IMG/VR virus record: IMGVR_UViG_3300044613_002011
Span: 1 to 34,369 of that record
Strand: one strand, 5' to 3'
DNA length: 34,369 nt
Source: a virus
Of the stretch, positions 1 through 7,332 are shown piece by piece (position 1 is the first letter of the stretch; every line of letters starts with the position of its first letter). Position numbers and translations under genes: made by a program. The notes below the pieces were generated by a model. It had not been told where the DNA came from. It ran no database searches and worked only from the letters and a program-made list of their open reading frames with translations.

Positions 1-332
1 ATACCTAACTTCTCTGGCCTTAATTCGTCCAGATTCTTATCATTGGCAAATTCACCTAGACTGTTAATGTGATTTAAAGAAATTCTCCAAGTTTCATTTC
101 TTTTCAAATTTCCTACTTCGACTATTAGTACAGGTTTATTTTTTAATCGTGCTTGATTATAAACAACTTGATTATTTCTCATCCGGCCTCCCCACAATAC
201 CGACCAGATAACTGGAATATCCTCGTTGTCGTTGCAAAGTTGCCAGCCTATTCTCTTAATACCTGATTCTACAGCATTAAAAATAGGTTCGCTGTTCAAC
301 GCACCAAATTCTCTATAAATTTTAAGCTTCAT
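1..332 (-). CDS. Capsule-synthesis-like glycan protein, N-terminal part (cut by window edge)
   Basis: The reading frame starts at the ATG whose first base is 332, runs without a stop for 110 codons and leaves the window at position 1, so only the N-terminus is visible. The protein starts MKLKIYREFGALNSEPIF and has a segment VLIVEVGNLKRNETWRISL followed by an N-x-L...RPEKLG stretch. That layout (hydrophobic strand, G-N/G-Y, aromatic-R, then R-P or D-R-W) resembles the middle of the three capsule-synthase-like proteins between 2498 and 5168 and similar proteins common in marine phages. The conserved C-terminal GIP motif would lie outside the window. No Shine-Dalgarno precedes the start. A late-promoter-like ATTAAATA lies 22 bases upstream and faces a divergent + strand gene. 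A role in polysaccharide transfer is inferred from family resemblance only. Confidence 0.6.
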   Translation of the reverse strand, partial: MKLKIYREFGALNSEPIFNAVESGIKRIGWQLCNDNEDIPVIWSVLWGGRMRNNQVVYNQARLKNKPVLIVEVGNLKRNETWRISLNHINSLGEFANDKNLDELRPEKLG

Positions 333-339
333 GATTAAA

Positions 340-361
340 AATAAATATAGTAGTATTTAAT
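340..361. promoter_or_regulatory. Overlapping divergent late-promoter-like motifs
   Basis: On the + strand AATAAATA (340-347) lies 22 bases before the ATG at 370. On the minus strand ATTAAATA (361-354) lies 21-22 bases before the ATG at 332. Both resemble the T4 late consensus TATAAATA. If used, each transcript would have a leader of about 16-17 bases with no recognisable Shine-Dalgarno. The region is very A/T rich, so chance matches are possible. Confidence 0.4.
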
Positions 362-369
362 TCGCAAAC

Positions 370-771
370 ATGGCAAAATTTATAAAACGGTTAAAAAAGT
401 CTGGTCTTAAAAATCTAAGAAATATTGTAGTATTAGGTACAGGGTTTGGACATATGGATCAGCTTTTAGAAGAGGCAGACAATATATTTGTATTGACCTC
501 AACCTTTGGATCGTTAAGAAAACGAAATTTAATTTATCGAGAAAATTTTGAAAATATAACAATATATCCAGAGATAGATTTAGTCTTAGTTGATAGAAAA
601 TACATCAATTCTTTAGAAGCATTACGACATATTTTAACAAGATTCAATCCTCCAATTTATATTCAAGGTGAAGAATATCTCGGCAAGGAAGAATCTCGAC
701 CAATAGGATTAATTGGTTATAAATGTGTGGAAATATCCGATGGAAAACAAGTATGGAGACTAGCCCCTTGA
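370..771 (+). CDS. Hypothetical protein, possible Rossmann-like fold
   Basis: This gene encodes 133 residues and is not assigned to a named family. After a basic N-terminus (MAKFIKRLKKSG) comes a beta strand and glycine turn, NIVVLGTGFGHMDQLL, then a second strand NIFVLTS and a third, IDLVLVDRKY. This order looks like part of a Rossmann or methyltransferase-type fold, but the protein is short and lacks an obvious catalytic motif. It lies divergent to the partial glycan gene and overlaps the next gene by about 19 bases if that gene starts at 753, which suggests co-translation with a glycosyltransferase. A role in surface-glycan synthesis is a guess from context only. Confidence 0.55.
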   Translation: MAKFIKRLKKSGLKNLRNIVVLGTGFGHMDQLLEEADNIFVLTSTFGSLRKRNLIYRENFENITIYPEIDLVLVDRKYINSLEALRHILTRFNPPIYIQGEEYLGKEESRPIGLIGYKCVEISDGKQVWRLAP

Positions 772-1583
772 AAATATCAGTAGTAACAACATTTCACGAA
801 GAAGGTTTAAAAATTTATGGCCAACGAATGATCGATAGTTTTTGTAAAACTTGGCCAGTAGAAGTTAAATTATATGTCTATCCTGAAAAATGCAATCCTG
901 CAATCATTGACCACTCACGAGTTACCTTAATTGATTTAGACAGTGTTGACGATCTAACAAAATTTAAAAATAAGTGGAAGGGAGTTCCTAAAGCCAACGG
1001 TGATGTTAGCAAAGATCCGGTAAGATCAAAAAGGAGAGACTCCGGCAAAGGGTTCAAGTGGGATGCAGTTAGATTTTCACACAAAGTCTATGCCATATTC
1101 GACTGTGCCAGACAAACAGAATCTGATATTTTGATTTGGATGGATGCAGATACTTATTGCCATAGTCCTATTACTATGGCGGACCTTTATAGGATGATTC
1201 CTGCAGACAAAGATCTTTGTTTTTTAGGAAGAAAAGGAAAATTTTCTGAGTGCGGTCTATACTCGATGAATCTTAAAACCGAACAGACACGAAATTTTTT
1301 GTTTGAATTTCAAAGAATGTATGATAATGCAGAAGGTGGTATTTTTAACTTAGACGAGTGGCATGACAGCTTTGTCTTTGATGCAGTTAGATCAAAATTT
1401 CCTTATCTAAAACAATTAGATTGGAGTGAGGGATTGATAACTGGCGAGGGGCATCCACTGATTAACAGCGAGTGGGGAGCTTGGTTAGATCACTTAAAAG
1501 GTTCTAGAAAGAAATTAGGTAAAAGTAAAAGAGAAGACTTGGTTGTTAAGAGAACTGAGCCTTATTGGCAACAATTTAAATAA
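753..1583 (+). CDS. Glycosyltransferase-like protein with DxD motif
   Basis: The protein has 276 residues from the ATG at 753. Upstream ATG 723 and a TTG at 768 overlapping the previous stop are alternative starts; the conserved part begins at KISVVTTFHEEG, just after 768. A GT-A type nucleotide-sugar and metal-binding motif is visible as LIWMDADTYCHSP (D131-A-D133). Further conserved-looking stretches are GFKWDAVRF, DEWHDSFVFDAVR, GEGHPLINSEWG and RTEPYWQQF at the end. Similar proteins occur in many marine phage genomes; donor and acceptor are unknown. The 3' end overlaps the end of the convergent minus-strand gene by 8 bases, with no terminator between them. It probably belongs functionally to the glycan genes on both sides. 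Confidence 0.75.
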   Translation: METSPLKISVVTTFHEEGLKIYGQRMIDSFCKTWPVEVKLYVYPEKCNPAIIDHSRVTLIDLDSVDDLTKFKNKWKGVPKANGDVSKDPVRSKRRDSGKGFKWDAVRFSHKVYAIFDCARQTESDILIWMDADTYCHSPITMADLYRMIPADKDLCFLGRKGKFSECGLYSMNLKTEQTRNFLFEFQRMYDNAEGGIFNLDEWHDSFVFDAVRSKFPYLKQLDWSEGLITGEGHPLINSEWGAWLDHLKGSRKKLGKSKREDLVVKRTEPYWQQFK

Positions 1584-2505
1584 CATATCTTTTAAAAAAA
1601 GACCAAGCTTCTCCAGACTTAAGTTCTTCAAAATTCCAATGACACATTGATAATTTTTCTATCCAGTACTGCCGTTCTTTTAATTCCGGATTTTCTAATA
1701 AACTCAAATCAGTGTTAGCTACTTCGAAGCTCTGGCTGTGTTGAGGATAAGGATCTGTTAAAAATGTCGGAATTCCCTCTATTAGACTAGCTACACTAGG
1801 ACTGCTGTTATATACCACAGACGCCCACGCACCTCTCAGGTCGTCTACTAATTTTTCATTGGTACTTAGTCTAACATTTTTATGATTTATTGTTAAAAAT
1901 CTTTTTATTTTTTTATCGCCGGGATGAGATCTAACTATGATCGGTCTTTTTCTTGAATGCTGTCGAATTTTTTGGATAGTATCATTAAGCCAGTCCATAA
2001 CCGATAGTCCTCGCATACTCCAGCCTCCATTTCTTTGAAGACAGATTAAAATATGATCGCCGCTAGTTCTATAAGGTTTTAAATTAAGATTTAACGCCTG
2101 AGAAATTTTTTGCCATCTTATAGGATCTACATCTTTGTTAAAATAAAATCCTGTAGTAGGAAACACACCATCAAAACTGTACCTTAGATATCTTCTAGAA
2201 TTTTCGGGATCTGCATAAAGAAATAAATTACTGTCAACTATAAGACTTTTTTTATTGTTTTTTCTTTGTAAGTCTATAGCTTGTTGTCTTAATATTAAAT
2301 GAGGCAATCTTTTACCGTCATCGTGAACGAATCCTTGTATTAAGGCTACGTCACAGGGAATCGCTGTCATGGTTCGGTGAGCGATGGCTGTATCTCCCGA
2401 AGCTATAACGCCTTGACAAAAATTATCTAGTATCAGGGGCTTCTCGGGATTATTATTCTTGGAAGGAATTCCTCCGTAGTATGCAACCGCAGTTAATTTA
2501 GACAT
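1576..2505 (-). CDS. Distant capsule-polysaccharide-synthase-like protein
   Basis: The protein has 309 residues. MSKLTAVAYY at 2505 is preferred over the in-frame ATG at 2520, because it gives an 8-base overlap with the upstream gene and leaves a compact start. Residues 188-197 (RPIIVRSHPG) and 233-252 (NSSPSVASLIEGIPTFLTDP) are the features shared with capsule polysaccharide synthesis proteins (KpsC/KpsS-like, GT-B fold): a strand with R-x-H-P, then S-S...E-G-I-P-x-F. It is the last gene of the six-gene operon headed at 6609 and more divergent than its three upstream relatives, lacking their D-T-G-Y...W-H-R block. The substrate is unknown. The CDP-glycerol transferase (TagF-like) superfamily has a similar C-terminal motif and is an alternative. 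Confidence 0.7.
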   Translation of the reverse strand: MSKLTAVAYYGGIPSKNNNPEKPLILDNFCQGVIASGDTAIAHRTMTAIPCDVALIQGFVHDDGKRLPHLILRQQAIDLQRKNNKKSLIVDSNLFLYADPENSRRYLRYSFDGVFPTTGFYFNKDVDPIRWQKISQALNLNLKPYRTSGDHILICLQRNGGWSMRGLSVMDWLNDTIQKIRQHSRKRPIIVRSHPGDKKIKRFLTINHKNVRLSTNEKLVDDLRGAWASVVYNSSPSVASLIEGIPTFLTDPYPQHSQSFEVANTDLSLLENPELKERQYWIEKLSMCHWNFEELKSGEAWSFFKRYVI

Positions 2506-3589
2506 GATATTTTCTAGCAATTTCTAATGCTGTACCGTTTATTAGTTCGTCATAGGTAAATTGACTGTAACTGAGCATACATAACCAGTTCGATAGGTTC
2601 GGTCTAAGCAAATCGTTTATATCTGATAGTTTGTTTCTAGTAACAGGATTAGTTATATGTTTGTCTAATGTGATAGCTGGGATTCCTGCCCATATTGCCT
2701 CAGTAGCAGCATTAGAATTGATATTAACTACACAATAATAATCTTCGTCACATAATTCTTTATACAGATTAGTTCTAACTCTTTTTTCTGCTTTTTCTCT
2801 AAAAACTATAGGCTTATCTGTATATTTTCTTAGCTCAGATTCAACTTCGTATTTCCAGGTTTTAATATCAACATGAAAAATTCCTGCAGCAAACGATCCA
2901 GGTTCAATAATAAGAATCTTTTCTCCGTGAGTTCTCCATTGTGTTGGAAATGTTTTAAAAACTCCTAATCTATCTACCGGAGCAGAAAACTCTTTTCCTT
3001 GATGTAAATGATTTCTAACTAATCTATGCCATTTTTTATTTGTCTCGACAAAATTTGTATATCCGCTGTCAATAAACCAAAAAGGAAATTTATTATCTAT
3101 CTTAGAAATTAAAAGTTTTTCGTTTCCTACAGTATTTCTAATTAAACAATCTTCTTCATAGTTGTTAAAATTTTGTCTTCTAACTAATTGAGCATTCTCG
3201 GATAATCTTAATCCTAGACTTTTTACAAAGTTTTCTTTTTTACTGGTCTTATAAAGGTCAAGAATTTTTTCTTCGCCAATTTTTTCAATAAAATATTCTA
3301 TATTTCCGTGAACATTGTTATAGTATTCTTCTTTTCTATTTCTAACGAATTCAATAACTTGATCTCTGTATCTTCCTAGATCTCTTTCTACTGCACGTTG
3401 TATCTTGTCTTTGAATTTCTTCCTCATTTTGTCTAGACTATATTTTCTTTTTCTTGTTTCTATACCTATATACTCTTTGACATCATTAAGCTCGTCCTCT
3501 TCCAGTACAATAGAAAGACTTGGATTATAATGATCAATAAGACTTAATAAAAAATATGCTATTTCTTTGTTGTTTAATAATAGTTTCAT
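2498..3589 (-). CDS. Capsule-polysaccharide-synthase-like protein with extra N-terminal helical domain
   Basis: The protein has 363 residues and starts in an ATGA overlap with the preceding gene (3586). Residues about 30-130 are strongly charged and helical (for example KMRKKFKDKIQRAVERDLGR) and are absent from its two upstream paralogues. From about residue 165 it matches them: FWFIDSGY (170-177), KKWHRLVRNHLHQ (185-197), KILIIEP (224-230), DKPIVFREKAEKR (258-270) and NSNAATEAIWAGIPAITLD (291-309). The last motif is typical of capsule synthesis (Kdo-transferase-like) GT-B proteins. The helical domain may serve for oligomerisation or anchoring. It is the fifth gene in the late-promoted glycan operon; acceptor and donor cannot be read from sequence. 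Confidence 0.7.
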   Translation of the reverse strand: MKLLLNNKEIAYFLLSLIDHYNPSLSIVLEEDELNDVKEYIGIETRKRKYSLDKMRKKFKDKIQRAVERDLGRYRDQVIEFVRNRKEEYYNNVHGNIEYFIEKIGEEKILDLYKTSKKENFVKSLGLRLSENAQLVRRQNFNNYEEDCLIRNTVGNEKLLISKIDNKFPFWFIDSGYTNFVETNKKWHRLVRNHLHQGKEFSAPVDRLGVFKTFPTQWRTHGEKILIIEPGSFAAGIFHVDIKTWKYEVESELRKYTDKPIVFREKAEKRVRTNLYKELCDEDYYCVVNINSNAATEAIWAGIPAITLDKHITNPVTRNKLSDINDLLRPNLSNWLCMLSYSQFTYDELINGTALEIARKYHV

Positions 3590-4368
3590 AGATTGTTTAG
3601 AATTTTATAAGCAGTACCATTAGATATCTCGCCTACAGAAAATTGACCATAAGCAATAGTGTGACATTGTTTTTGAATTACGTTAACTTCTGGCCGAAAA
3701 GGATTTTTCAGCATCGACAAATCAGTAGATGCTAATGGAGTTGCGGCACACGGCACTGATACGAATGCTGGAATACCGTATAAGACAGATTCTAGAGCTG
3801 CGATGCTGTTAAATGCTACTGTAGCGTAAACTCCAGAATTAAATGCATCGTAAATTGAGTATTCTTGGTTTCTGTAAGATCTAGATCCTTTGGATCTAAC
3901 TTCTATAGGTAGATCTGAATAAGTTTTAATTTTTTCAGTTGTTTCTTTTATCCAAGTATCACAATCAAAACCATAAAAATTAGTGGCTTTGGGATTTGGC
4001 AATACTAATAAGATCTTTTGATTGTAATTTTTCCAGCCGGACCAAATTAGTCGAGGATCTTGACTAGTTAATGTATTCCATCTGTCGCTAGGTCGATCTT
4101 CCGCCTTGGTGTGTTGCACATCATTTTTAACTACTCTATGCCAGATTTTTTTTCCTGAAGAATTTCCCCTACTAGGAAAATTTCCTACATATCCTGTATC
4201 GATATAATAATAATCTCTTTTTTCTTTTTCACATTCTTTTATTTCTTTTCTTTTTACGACGCCTCGAACGACAAAAGGTTTTGATTTGTCGTCAAAATTA
4301 GTTGTCAGCTGTCCTTGCGAACTACTTGAAAAACTTTCTAAAATGTTTTGATCTTCGTCTTTTACCAT
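3586..4368 (-). CDS. Capsule-polysaccharide-synthase-like protein, paralogue 2
   Basis: The protein has 260 residues; its ATG overlaps the end of the upstream gene by 7 bases. Blocks shared with the neighbouring paralogues are YYYIDTGYVGNF (53-64), KKIWHRVVKNDVQH (73-86), DRPSDRW (91-97), KILLVLPNPKATNFYGFD (118-135), LPIEVRSKG (153-161) and AFNSIAALESVLYGIPAF (185-202). The family resembles KpsC/KpsS-type capsule synthesis proteins, although at 260 residues it is shorter than bacterial members and probably a single domain. It may transfer a sugar to a host or virion surface glycan. The presence of three close relatives in tandem suggests sequential sugar additions or acceptor diversification. 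Confidence 0.7.
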   Translation of the reverse strand: MVKDEDQNILESFSSSSQGQLTTNFDDKSKPFVVRGVVKRKEIKECEKEKRDYYYIDTGYVGNFPSRGNSSGKKIWHRVVKNDVQHTKAEDRPSDRWNTLTSQDPRLIWSGWKNYNQKILLVLPNPKATNFYGFDCDTWIKETTEKIKTYSDLPIEVRSKGSRSYRNQEYSIYDAFNSGVYATVAFNSIAALESVLYGIPAFVSVPCAATPLASTDLSMLKNPFRPEVNVIQKQCHTIAYGQFSVGEISNGTAYKILNNL

Positions 4369-5168
4369 AATTCAGTTAACATACGTTGTGCTTGCCCAGA
4401 AGTAAATTCGCCAGTATGAAATTGACCATAAGCTAAATGACTGGCCCAAGAAAAGATTTTATCTTTGTCTGGATAATAAGGAGTATCTATTTTAGTAAGA
4501 TCTTTAGAAGCTACTGGTTCTGCAGCATTGACTGGGGCGAGAGTAAAAACAGGAATTCCGTGCAAGATTGATTCCGTAGCTGCATTACTGTTAAATGTAA
4601 CTAGGGCAAATACATCATCATCTAGTGCTTCTTTTAAGGTATTATGTGCGACTCTGTCGATCCTATTTTTTGCACGTTCTCTAATTTCTATCGGTCTATC
4701 AGTATTTTGTTTAATTGTTTCTATAACTTCATTGATCCAACTATCAGCATCTAACCCATAAAATTTCATAGGTTTTTCATCGGGCTTGGCGATTAATATT
4801 TTTCGACCATCTTTTTTCCAGGACTTTATAGGAATTTTAAAACTTTCCCATCGATCTCCAGGGCGTTCAACGATCTCTCTGTGTTGCAAATTATTTTTTA
4901 CTATTCTGTGCCAGTATTTCCATCCGTGGGGATTTTTAGATGAGATTTCATTTCCAAAATATCCTGTGTCCATGTAGTAAAATGTTCTATTTTCTTTCCA
5001 ACATCTTTTTATAATTTTTTTCTTCAGGATACCCCTTAATACTATAGGATCACTTGAATCTTCATAGACAAATTTATCAGAATCTGTAGGCTTAACTCCG
5101 CAGCCTTGTGCGAATTTTTCAATGAAGGGGTCTTCTCCTTCTTTACTTAGGCAAATCCAGTTTTTCAT
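4362..5168 (-). CDS. Capsule-polysaccharide-synthase-like protein, paralogue 1
   Basis: The protein has 268 residues and starts in an ATGA overlap with the upstream glycosyltransferase. The shared blocks are FYYMDTGYFGNE (63-74), KYWHRIVKNNLQH (84-96), ERPGDRWESF (101-110), RKILIAKPDEKPMKFYGLD (122-140), DRPIEIRERAKNR (157-169) and TFNSNAATESILHGIPVF (191-208). It is clearly a paralogue of the next two genes; the T-D-R-P-I-E-I-R-E-R block is nearly identical to the one in the 2498-3589 protein. As in those, the C-terminal N-S-N-A-A-T-E...G-I-P motif points to a capsule or surface-carbohydrate GT-B transferase. It ends MLTELW just as the next gene begins. The exact reaction is unknown. Confidence 0.7.
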   Translation of the reverse strand: MKNWICLSKEGEDPFIEKFAQGCGVKPTDSDKFVYEDSSDPIVLRGILKKKIIKRCWKENRTFYYMDTGYFGNEISSKNPHGWKYWHRIVKNNLQHREIVERPGDRWESFKIPIKSWKKDGRKILIAKPDEKPMKFYGLDADSWINEVIETIKQNTDRPIEIRERAKNRIDRVAHNTLKEALDDDVFALVTFNSNAATESILHGIPVFTLAPVNAAEPVASKDLTKIDTPYYPDKDKIFSWASHLAYGQFHTGEFTSGQAQRMLTELW

Positions 5169-5845
5169 AATCCGTGTTGCTGACAGAATTCTGTATAAAT
5201 TCTTTCCCTATGCCATTCGTTTGAAAAACTTCCTTGATTAGAGAATTCGTGAAAGCAAGGAGTTCCTAACGTATAATGTACTAATTTAGCGTCTGGCGTA
5301 TGATCGTATTCTATGTCTAACCAATTCCATTCCTTAGGCAATTCTCCGACAAGATCGTCTGTTAACCAAGTAAATCTATGTACTTGTGCTCCAGTGGCCG
5401 ATTGAATGAATTCGGGTGTTACTTTAGCATTTCCAGGATGACCGCAATTCCAAAGAATAACAGAACTCCAATTTTTACGCGGATAATCCTCGTTCTTCGC
5501 TCCAAGATACTTTTCAGTAAGTCTGGTTCTATACTCGTGTTTGACGACCTGGACTGCTTTTGATTCATCTCTTAGTTCCCATAATTTTGTAATATCATCT
5601 CTTAACAGCATATCGCCGTCCATAAAGATTGCCCATCCTTTATAATTCATTAAATGAGGTACAAGAAATCTACTGTAGATAAAATGATTGCTGCCGTCGG
5701 TGTGAGTCTCGTCATAATCTTTTAAAATATTAAGTGCCAAAGGACTAATAGCTACTGGCTGAGAACTATGCCTTATAATACTGTTAGAACACACGTGATA
5801 GGCAATAGCTTCTCTAGGATCGTATCCGATAAAAATTGGAATCAT
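5165..5845 (-). CDS. Glycosyltransferase-like protein (GT-A, DxD)
   Basis: Start at 5845 is chosen because MIPIFIGYDPREAIAYHVC opens the conserved domain and the ATG forms an ATGA overlap with the stop of the upstream cytidylyltransferase fusion; an in-frame ATG at 5872 would add nine residues that overlap that gene more deeply. The resulting protein has 226 residues. It carries HFIYSRFLVPHL followed by WAIFMDGDMLLRDD, where D76-G-D78 is the metal and nucleotide-sugar binding motif of GT-A enzymes of the GT8 kind. Later segments are SSVILWNCGHPG and LVHYTLGTPCFHEF (a histidine-containing C-terminal loop like GT8). Second gene of the glycan operon. The sugar donor is unknown. Confidence 0.75.
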   Translation of the reverse strand: MIPIFIGYDPREAIAYHVCSNSIIRHSSQPVAISPLALNILKDYDETHTDGSNHFIYSRFLVPHLMNYKGWAIFMDGDMLLRDDITKLWELRDESKAVQVVKHEYRTRLTEKYLGAKNEDYPRKNWSSVILWNCGHPGNAKVTPEFIQSATGAQVHRFTWLTDDLVGELPKEWNWLDIEYDHTPDAKLVHYTLGTPCFHEFSNQGSFSNEWHRERIYTEFCQQHGL

Positions 5846-6609
5846 TTTCTTTCGATGTCCTCTTCGATGCACTTATCTCCGAATTGAATTTCGATGACTT
5901 TCAGAGGTGACTCAGATTCATTGACTAACTGATGCCAGGCGGTCTTAGGAATCCACATATGGTTATGTTCGGCAAATTTTCCGACCAATTCAGCATCGGT
6001 TGATTTGTTAACTGTATAAAGTGTTGCTTCGCCTTCTGATACAAACCAAAATTCTGATCGATCTGCATGGCGTTGCATACTTAGATATTTTCCAGGATCA
6101 ACAGTTAGTTCTTTGAGCTTAACTCTATCATTGGGCTCATGAAGAACTCTATAATAACCCCAACTACGTTCTGTTTTAGGTGCTTTCCATTCTTGTAAAA
6201 TCCAAGAGCTAGAATTTTTTTTATCTTCGCCGCCAACACCAAATACAAACTCAAGATGCAACATTTCAGAAAGTAAATCCATTTCTGGAATATTTTCTTT
6301 GGTTCGATCTCCGCCGTTGGCAAAAATAATATGTGCATTGGGATGAATGTCTCGTACTTTTCTAATAGCATCCTTGGCGCTGTTATCTGCGTCATCGAAG
6401 TTTATAACACGATCGACATCATAAAGATTGGCAACTATGGTTGCACGTTCTGCCCAGGGCATAAACTCGTGCCCTTTCTTTCTACGTAGCCATTCGTCAG
6501 AATTAATTCCAACTATTAATTTATCGCCTAGCTCTTTTGCTGCTTTGATGTAGGCAATATGCCCGGAATGTATAGGGTCAAAGCCCCCTGTAACTAAGAC
6601 TATTTTCAT
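5842..6609 (-). CDS. Fusion of a HIGH-type nucleotidyltransferase with a mannose-6-phosphate-isomerase-type cupin
   Basis: The protein has 255 residues in two domains. Residues 1-140 form a cytidylyltransferase-like domain of the RfaE/HldE C-terminal and TagD superfamily: VLVTGGFDPIHSGHIAYIKAA has the H-x-G-H nucleotide motif (14-17), followed by INSDEWLRRKKG, M-x-W-A-E-R (50-55) and IIFANGGDRTKENI. Residues about 148-255 match the type II phosphomannose isomerase cupin found at the C-terminus of ManC/AlgA: WGYYRVLHEPNDRVKLKELTV, LSMQRHADRSEFWFV (metal-binding H181, E186), IPKTAWHQLVN (H226) and VIEIQFGDKCIEEDIER. Such a protein could activate a sugar phosphate and isomerise a hexose phosphate. 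It is the first gene of the glycan operon, directly behind a perfect late promoter. Confidence 0.85.
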   Translation of the reverse strand: MKIVLVTGGFDPIHSGHIAYIKAAKELGDKLIVGINSDEWLRRKKGHEFMPWAERATIVANLYDVDRVINFDDADNSAKDAIRKVRDIHPNAHIIFANGGDRTKENIPEMDLLSEMLHLEFVFGVGGEDKKNSSSWILQEWKAPKTERSWGYYRVLHEPNDRVKLKELTVDPGKYLSMQRHADRSEFWFVSEGEATLYTVNKSTDAELVGKFAEHNHMWIPKTAWHQLVNESESPLKVIEIQFGDKCIEEDIERK

Positions 6610-6614
6610 AGTCT

Positions 6615-6622
6615 TATTTATA
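6615..6622 (-). promoter_or_regulatory. Perfect T4-type late promoter for the glycan operon
   Basis: The minus strand reads TATAAATAAGACTATG: a perfect TATAAATA, five bases, then the ATG at 6609. In T4 this motif occupies -13 to -6, which would put the transcript start on the A of the ATG. There is no room for a Shine-Dalgarno, so a leaderless mRNA is predicted. Confidence 0.8.
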
Positions 6623-6642
6623 TGGGCACTTTATGGAGTGAT

Positions 6643-7098
6643 TTAAAGAGTGGCGTCTTCGAGGCCAGCAGTTCTAAGTTTAACAATATTAGAAATCTGC
6701 CATTGCTTAATGTCAAGAGCCTTGATAATACCTAGCCACTTGTTACGTAGTAAGGCAAAGTCGTTAATGATTTTTTCAAAATCTACGACATCGGCTTCGC
6801 CTTCTACAAATTTTTCACAATCTCTAGAAGATAGACTGCGCTGGTAATTTTCAAGGTATTTACGAAAATGCTGGCTGCGAAGTCGTCGAAGTTCAATATT
6901 AAGATATTCTAATATAGCTTCAATTTCTTGAAGTTGGTTAAATCGATTTTCTACAATGCCGGGCATATTAGCAGCAGCTTTTTCAAGATTTCCCGTTATT
7001 CGAGAATCTATTTTTGCTGCTAATAATTCAGCTTCATAGTATGCCACAGCATCTGGTATTTGTGAGATATCTTTCGAAACTCGATCATACCAATTCAT
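6643..7098 (-). CDS. uvsY: UvsY recombination mediator protein
   Basis: The protein has 151 residues, slightly longer than T4 UvsY (137). In T4, UvsY loads the UvsX recombinase onto gp32-coated single-stranded DNA. The evidence is the all-helical, charged sequence, the pattern F-R-K-Y-L-x-x-Y followed by an acidic patch and DFEKIINDFALLRNKW, and a C-terminal helix KALDIKQWQISNIVKLR that resembles the end of T4 UvsY. Its place one gene after uvsX supports the call. The start follows the upstream stop directly (TAAATG), with GAGGAA as a ribosome binding site inside the end of the upstream gene. It is cotranscribed with uvsX. Confidence 0.85.
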   Translation of the reverse strand: MNWYDRVSKDISQIPDAVAYYEAELLAAKIDSRITGNLEKAAANMPGIVENRFNQLQEIEAILEYLNIELRRLRSQHFRKYLENYQRSLSSRDCEKFVEGEADVVDFEKIINDFALLRNKWLGIIKALDIKQWQISNIVKLRTAGLEDATL

Positions 7099-7332
7099 TT
7101 ATTCCTCATCTTCGTAGTAATCTTCTTCGTCTTCAATTTCTTCGCCATCGATGGCGTATTCGATAGCACCATCGAGATAGGGGTCGATTCCTTGTAGACT
7201 TTCTAACACCGTGTCTTTAATTCCGTGATCGACTAATGTGTTAACGAAATCAAAAGCAACGTCAGTTCTATGTTTTTCAGGAATATGTTCAACTACCAGG
7301 GTCCAGATATCTGCAATTAAATCATCTTTCAT
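7099..7332 (-). CDS. Small acidic conserved phage protein between uvsX and uvsY
   Basis: This gene encodes 77 residues of unknown function. The first 55 residues look like a compact helical domain (DLIADIWTLVVEHIPEKHR, then DFVNTLVDHGIKDTVLESL and DPYLDGAIEYAID). The last 17 residues are almost entirely acidic (EEIEDEEDYYEDEE). I recognise similar small proteins beside uvsX in marine T4-like phages. The gene is packed exactly between uvsX and uvsY with no spacer bases, so it probably serves recombination or replication. The acidic tail could mimic DNA or compete for the basic surfaces of UvsX, UvsY or helicases; that is inference. Confidence 0.7.
   Translation of the reverse strand: MKDDLIADIWTLVVEHIPEKHRTDVAFDFVNTLVDHGIKDTVLESLQGIDPYLDGAIEYAIDGEEIEDEEDYYEDEE

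Noticed and set aside
6105-6395. A 96-codon minus-strand frame inside the cytidylyltransferase-cupin gene
   Set aside because: It is nested in another frame of a well-supported gene and has no start signals or recognisable domain.
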